From CAYMRB01 sp964392615 (GTDB taxonomy: Bacteria; Planctomycetota; UBA8108): a stretch of 7,957 nt of DNA. Below, piece by piece: positions 5,438 to 7,957 of the stretch. Numbering within the stretch: the stretch's first letter is position 1; the number at the start of each line of letters is the position of its first letter. A program made the position numbers and the translations under genes. The notes below the pieces were generated by a model. It was not told the DNA's origin, did not search any database, and was given only the letters and a program-made list of their open reading frames with translations. The DNA lies in NCBI GenBank assembly GCA_964392615.1, contig CAYMRB010000455.1, positions 1 to 7,957 of the forward strand, given 5' to 3'.

Positions 5438-6148
5438 TCAGGAGTCCCTGTCGCCGGCGACCTCGCGCAGGAGCTTCTTCTCGTACTTCTGCTCGAGCTG
5501 GTCGCGCCAGGCGTCGAGCTTGCGCTTCTCGGCCGGGGTCATCCGCGTCGTGTGCTGCTCCCACTGGTCGAGGTACTGCAGAGCGCGCTTGTACTCGCCA
5601 AGGCGCCCGGCGGCCATCGCGGCCCTGCGGAACACGCGGATGTCGACGACGCCGCGGCTGCGAATGTGCCCGTTGAAGAACTGCAGCGCTTCGTTGAAGT
5701 ACTGCTGCTTCAGGTGCTCGCTTTCGGCGATGAGCGCGTCGAACTCGAGCCGCTGCGCCTCGGTGGTCGCATCCTTGCGCTGCTTCTGCTGCAACAGGGT
5801 CAGCCCCTCGTAGTAGGAGCCGAGGAGCGCCGCCCCCTCGCCCGCCTCGGCGTAGCAGCGACTGCAATCGTACGGATTCGGGTAGAGCTCCGTCGTGGCC
5901 TTGCGACTCTCGTAGACGCACTGAAGCGCCTCGAGGTCGATGCCCTGCGGCGAGTCGTCCGACATCTCGACGCGTCCCAGGCACTCGGCGGCCTTGCGAC
6001 GGAGCCGGCCGACCTCTTGCGCCTTCCAGACGGCGTCGCGGTCCGCGGGCCGCTCGGGTGTCGAGTCGCAGCCGGAGAACGCCGCTACCACGACGAGGAG
6101 GCCGACGAGTGAGAGTACGCGATGGGAGGAGGTGGAATGTGCGTTCAC
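5438..6148 (-). CDS. Putative lipoprotein with TPR-like helical repeats and four further cysteines
   Basis: This is a 236-residue secreted lipoprotein. After GTG 6148 there is a short N-region with His and Arg, a hydrophobic core (VLSLVGLLVVVAAF) and a lipobox ending FSGC, so Cys27 should be lipidated. The mature part is helical and polar. Segments such as YEGLTLLQQ, YFNEALQFF and LGEYKRALQYLDQWE look like the amphipathic helices of TPR units. Cys56, Cys77, Cys95 and Cys98 (CSRC) could form disulfides in the periplasm. A GTG at 6208 overlaps the NFACT stop as GTGA, but it would add 20 residues with several acidic ones before the signal peptide. GTG 6148 has GAAGGT upstream and is preferred. 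It is probably co-transcribed with the NFACT gene. I recognise no specific family; a scaffold or assembly role is only a guess. Confidence 0.8.
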   Translation of the reverse strand: MNAHSTSSHRVLSLVGLLVVVAAFSGCDSTPERPADRDAVWKAQEVGRLRRKAAECLGRVEMSDDSPQGIDLEALQCVYESRKATTELYPNPYDCSRCYAEAGEGAALLGSYYEGLTLLQQKQRKDATTEAQRLEFDALIAESEHLKQQYFNEALQFFNGHIRSRGVVDIRVFRRAAMAAGRLGEYKRALQYLDQWEQHTTRMTPAEKRKLDAWRDQLEQKYEKKLLREVAGDRDS

Positions 6149-6204
6149 GGCCTTACCTTCGAGTAGATGAGCGGGGCTCTTCTCGTTCTCCCGGTCCAAA
6201 GCTA

Positions 6205-7866
6205 TCACGGCCCTCGGGGCCGGTCAACGGCGGGCGCCTCCGCCACATCGCGGCGCAGGCGCTCCATTCGCGCCTTGTCGAGCTCGATACGCAGGGTCTT
6301 GTGGCGCGCGAGCAGGACCGCTCCGGGCCGAGCGCCGCGCGGTTTCGACAGGAACTTCGCCGGCGTGTAGTCGACCTCGGCCGCCGCCCCGACCGCGAAA
6401 ACGCCCGCCGACCTTTCCGGAAGGCTGTAGTAGAGCGCGAGCTGTCCGGCGTCGAGCAGCGTCTCGGTCGGCACGCTCTTGCCCTTCTGCGTCCGGATGA
6501 CCGCGTGAGCGCCCGGGCGACCGCTGACGTGCAGAAAGATGTCGTTGCCGCGCGCGATGCGCAAGCTGAGCTCGTCGTTCTGCCGCGAGTTGCGGCCGAC
6601 GAGGATCTCGTAGCCATCGGCCGACACGAACCGCCGAGGACCGAGCTTCTCGGTGCGCTTCGCTCGACGACGGCCGCCTCGACCGCGATCGAAGCGGTCG
6701 AGCTCGCGCGCGACGTCAGCGATCGCAGCGACGTCCTCGCAGTCCCGTACTCGAGCGCCGATGTCGCGCAGCGCGGCCTCCTCTGACCGCAGCGTCTCGA
6801 GCCGTGCTTCGAGCACCGGACGCGCGCGCCGCGCCTTGCGATGGCGCGCGAAGTAGCGCTCGACGTTCTCCTGCGGACCGAGCGCCGGGTCGAGCGGGAT
6901 CGTCACTTTCTGCTGGCCACCGTCCGCCCCGGTCGCGTACCAGTCGACCACTTCGATCTCGGCGAGGCCGCGGCGCAACTCGTGAAACGATGCCTTGAGA
7001 AGCTCGCCAAGCCGTCGATCGTCCTCAGCGGCTTCGAACGACTCCATCTCGGCCGCGACCTTATCGCACGCGCGGCGGCGACGTTTGATCGCGCGCTTGA
7101 CGCGACGCTCGACGTCGCGGCACGCCGTCGTGACGTCGACGTCCGCCTCCAGCGTTGCGAGGCGCGCGGCGACTTCGCGGTTGAGCGCGAGCTCGATCGC
7201 CTCCTCGGCGGGCTCCGCTCCCGCGTCCGTCGCTGTCACGGCATCGTCGACCCGCGAGGTGTCGAATGTCTGCCCGGCAGCCTGCGGGAATGCGCTACCG
7301 ATGTGCGCGACATGGTCGCCGAGCGTCGCCGCAAGGCTCGCCATGACGCGACGGCGGGCATCGAGGACGAGCAGGTCCGGCTTGCGAGCGTCGAGCTCGA
7401 GCGCCAGAGTCGTGCGCTCGACGGACGGAGCCGGCGGCGCAGCTCTACCGGCGGAGGTCGCTGCGGAGTCGGCGAGACTGCGGCGCTCGAGCTCGAGCTC
7501 GACCCTGCGTCCGTCGTCGCTCGGACGCAGCGCGACCGATCGCGCGCCCTTCAACCGACCGCGCAGGAGCGCGCAGAACGGACTCGGCGCGGGAGGCGCT
7601 TCGGGCCGCTTCTCGATGCAGCACAGGCGCGCGACGCGCGGCTTGGCGCTCACGAGCACGACGAGGTTGCGGCGGGAAGCGCGAAACGTCAAAGCGAACG
7701 CCCGCTCTCCCGCATCGTGAACGCTCTGAACGCGCCCGCCGGCCAGCGCGCGGGCGAGCTCGCGGACGACGCCGCCGAGCTCGGTCGGAGACAGCGCCGC
7801 AGCGCGCGGTCCGGCGGTCCGCCGTGGGCCGCTCGGGTTTTCTCTGTTTGGTGCCGTGTTTCGCAA
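6205..7866 (-). CDS. NFACT/RqcH-family protein (ribosome-associated quality control), divergent
   Basis: NFACT proteins such as RqcH bind obstructed 50S ribosomal subunits and tRNA and add C-terminal tails to stalled chains. This protein has 553 residues, near the usual length. An NFACT-N domain spans about 26-205, a basic coiled-coil region about 230-400, and NFACT-R about 411-530. NFACT-R is clear: DGYEILVGRNSRQNDELS (417-434), NDIFLHVSGRPGAHAVIR (441-458) and FLSKPRGARPG (505-515). The N domain is divergent: the Asp-Arg pair and the ELMG-type segment expected from RqcH are not evident, with DDGRRVELELE (117-127) and LELDARKPD (156-164) in their place. No clear helix-hairpin-helix stretch follows. 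The only start near the upstream stop is TTG 7866, without a good Shine-Dalgarno; a CTG about 24 codons later is possible. Family sure, catalytic competence doubtful. Confidence 0.9.
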   Translation of the reverse strand: MRNTAPNRENPSGPRRTAGPRAAALSPTELGGVVRELARALAGGRVQSVHDAGERAFALTFRASRRNLVVLVSAKPRVARLCCIEKRPEAPPAPSPFCALLRGRLKGARSVALRPSDDGRRVELELERRSLADSAATSAGRAAPPAPSVERTTLALELDARKPDLLVLDARRRVMASLAATLGDHVAHIGSAFPQAAGQTFDTSRVDDAVTATDAGAEPAEEAIELALNREVAARLATLEADVDVTTACRDVERRVKRAIKRRRRACDKVAAEMESFEAAEDDRRLGELLKASFHELRRGLAEIEVVDWYATGADGGQQKVTIPLDPALGPQENVERYFARHRKARRARPVLEARLETLRSEEAALRDIGARVRDCEDVAAIADVARELDRFDRGRGGRRRAKRTEKLGPRRFVSADGYEILVGRNSRQNDELSLRIARGNDIFLHVSGRPGAHAVIRTQKGKSVPTETLLDAGQLALYYSLPERSAGVFAVGAAAEVDYTPAKFLSKPRGARPGAVLLARHKTLRIELDKARMERLRRDVAEAPAVDRPRGP

Positions 7867-7925
7867 ATGCTTGTGCTAAGTCGAGCGAGCAGATCCGTTC
7901 GCTGGCGAGACGCGCGAAGGAGTCC

Positions 7926-7957
7926 ATGCCGGAGGCCCATAGTCGACAGAGCGCAAC
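7926..7957 (+). CDS. Possible start of a divergent plus-strand gene (only about 10 codons visible)
   Basis: ATG 7926 opens a frame MPEAHSRQSA that runs off the right edge. AAGGAG stands 3 nt upstream, a good match at rather short spacing. The position, divergent from the NFACT gene with about 60 bp between, is a natural place for a gene start. Nothing can be said about the product, and ten codons cannot prove coding. Confidence 0.3.
   Translation, partial: MPEAHSRQSA

Noticed and set aside
3832..5676. 614-codon plus-strand frame with repeated RRQRRGQLFDPRLQLGAR-like units
   Set aside because: It spans three minus-strand genes and the promoter gap. Its repeats are the antisense image of the 75-bp coiled-coil repeats.
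7445..7940. Minus-strand frames overlapping the 5' part of the NFACT gene
   Set aside because: They are out of frame with the recognised NFACT domain sequence and are Arg-rich shadows.

Overview
This is a GC-rich window with no recognisable mobile, phage or CRISPR material. Every sizeable gene lies on the minus strand. The mix suggests a Gram-negative, deltaproteobacteria-like organism (Myxococcota, Desulfobacterota, Binatota or a similar lineage). The signs are a sigma-54 (NtrC-type) response regulator with a sensor-less NtrB-like kinase, a lipobox lipoprotein, a divergent NFACT protein and an MreB/MamK-like actin beside a long coiled-coil protein. The lineage is an inference; nothing in the window fixes a species.

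Read from right to left, in the direction of transcription, the layout is as follows. A possible plus-strand gene just begins at the right edge (from 7926). A divergent NFACT/RqcH-family protein (7866-6205) is followed closely by a TPR-like lipoprotein (6148-5438). After a 160-bp gap with a plausible promoter comes a two-gene unit: a coiled-coil protein with five 25-residue repeats (5277-3949), overlapping by 20 bp a bacterial actin-like protein (3968-2877). After a 367-bp gap comes a membrane-anchored gluzincin metallopeptidase (2500-1538). A histidine kinase (1416-673) and an NtrC-type regulator (668 to beyond the left edge) form a tight operon with 4 bp between them.

The gap at 2510-2876 is the most structured non-coding stretch. 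It holds a plus-strand 35-codon reading frame behind a near-perfect Shine-Dalgarno sequence, then two stem-loops. One is a 17-bp stem whose loop carries a run of 13 C. The tiny gene is divergent from the peptidase and convergent with the actin gene, so the stem-loops sit where a shared terminator would be expected.

The strongest candidate for an undescribed system is the coiled-coil and actin-like pair. It is overlapping, probably co-transcribed, and has two unusual features: the usual Asp of the phosphate-2 motif is a Ser in the actin, and the partner carries precise 75-bp coding repeats. A role in filament formation or cell organisation is inferred from fold and pairing only.
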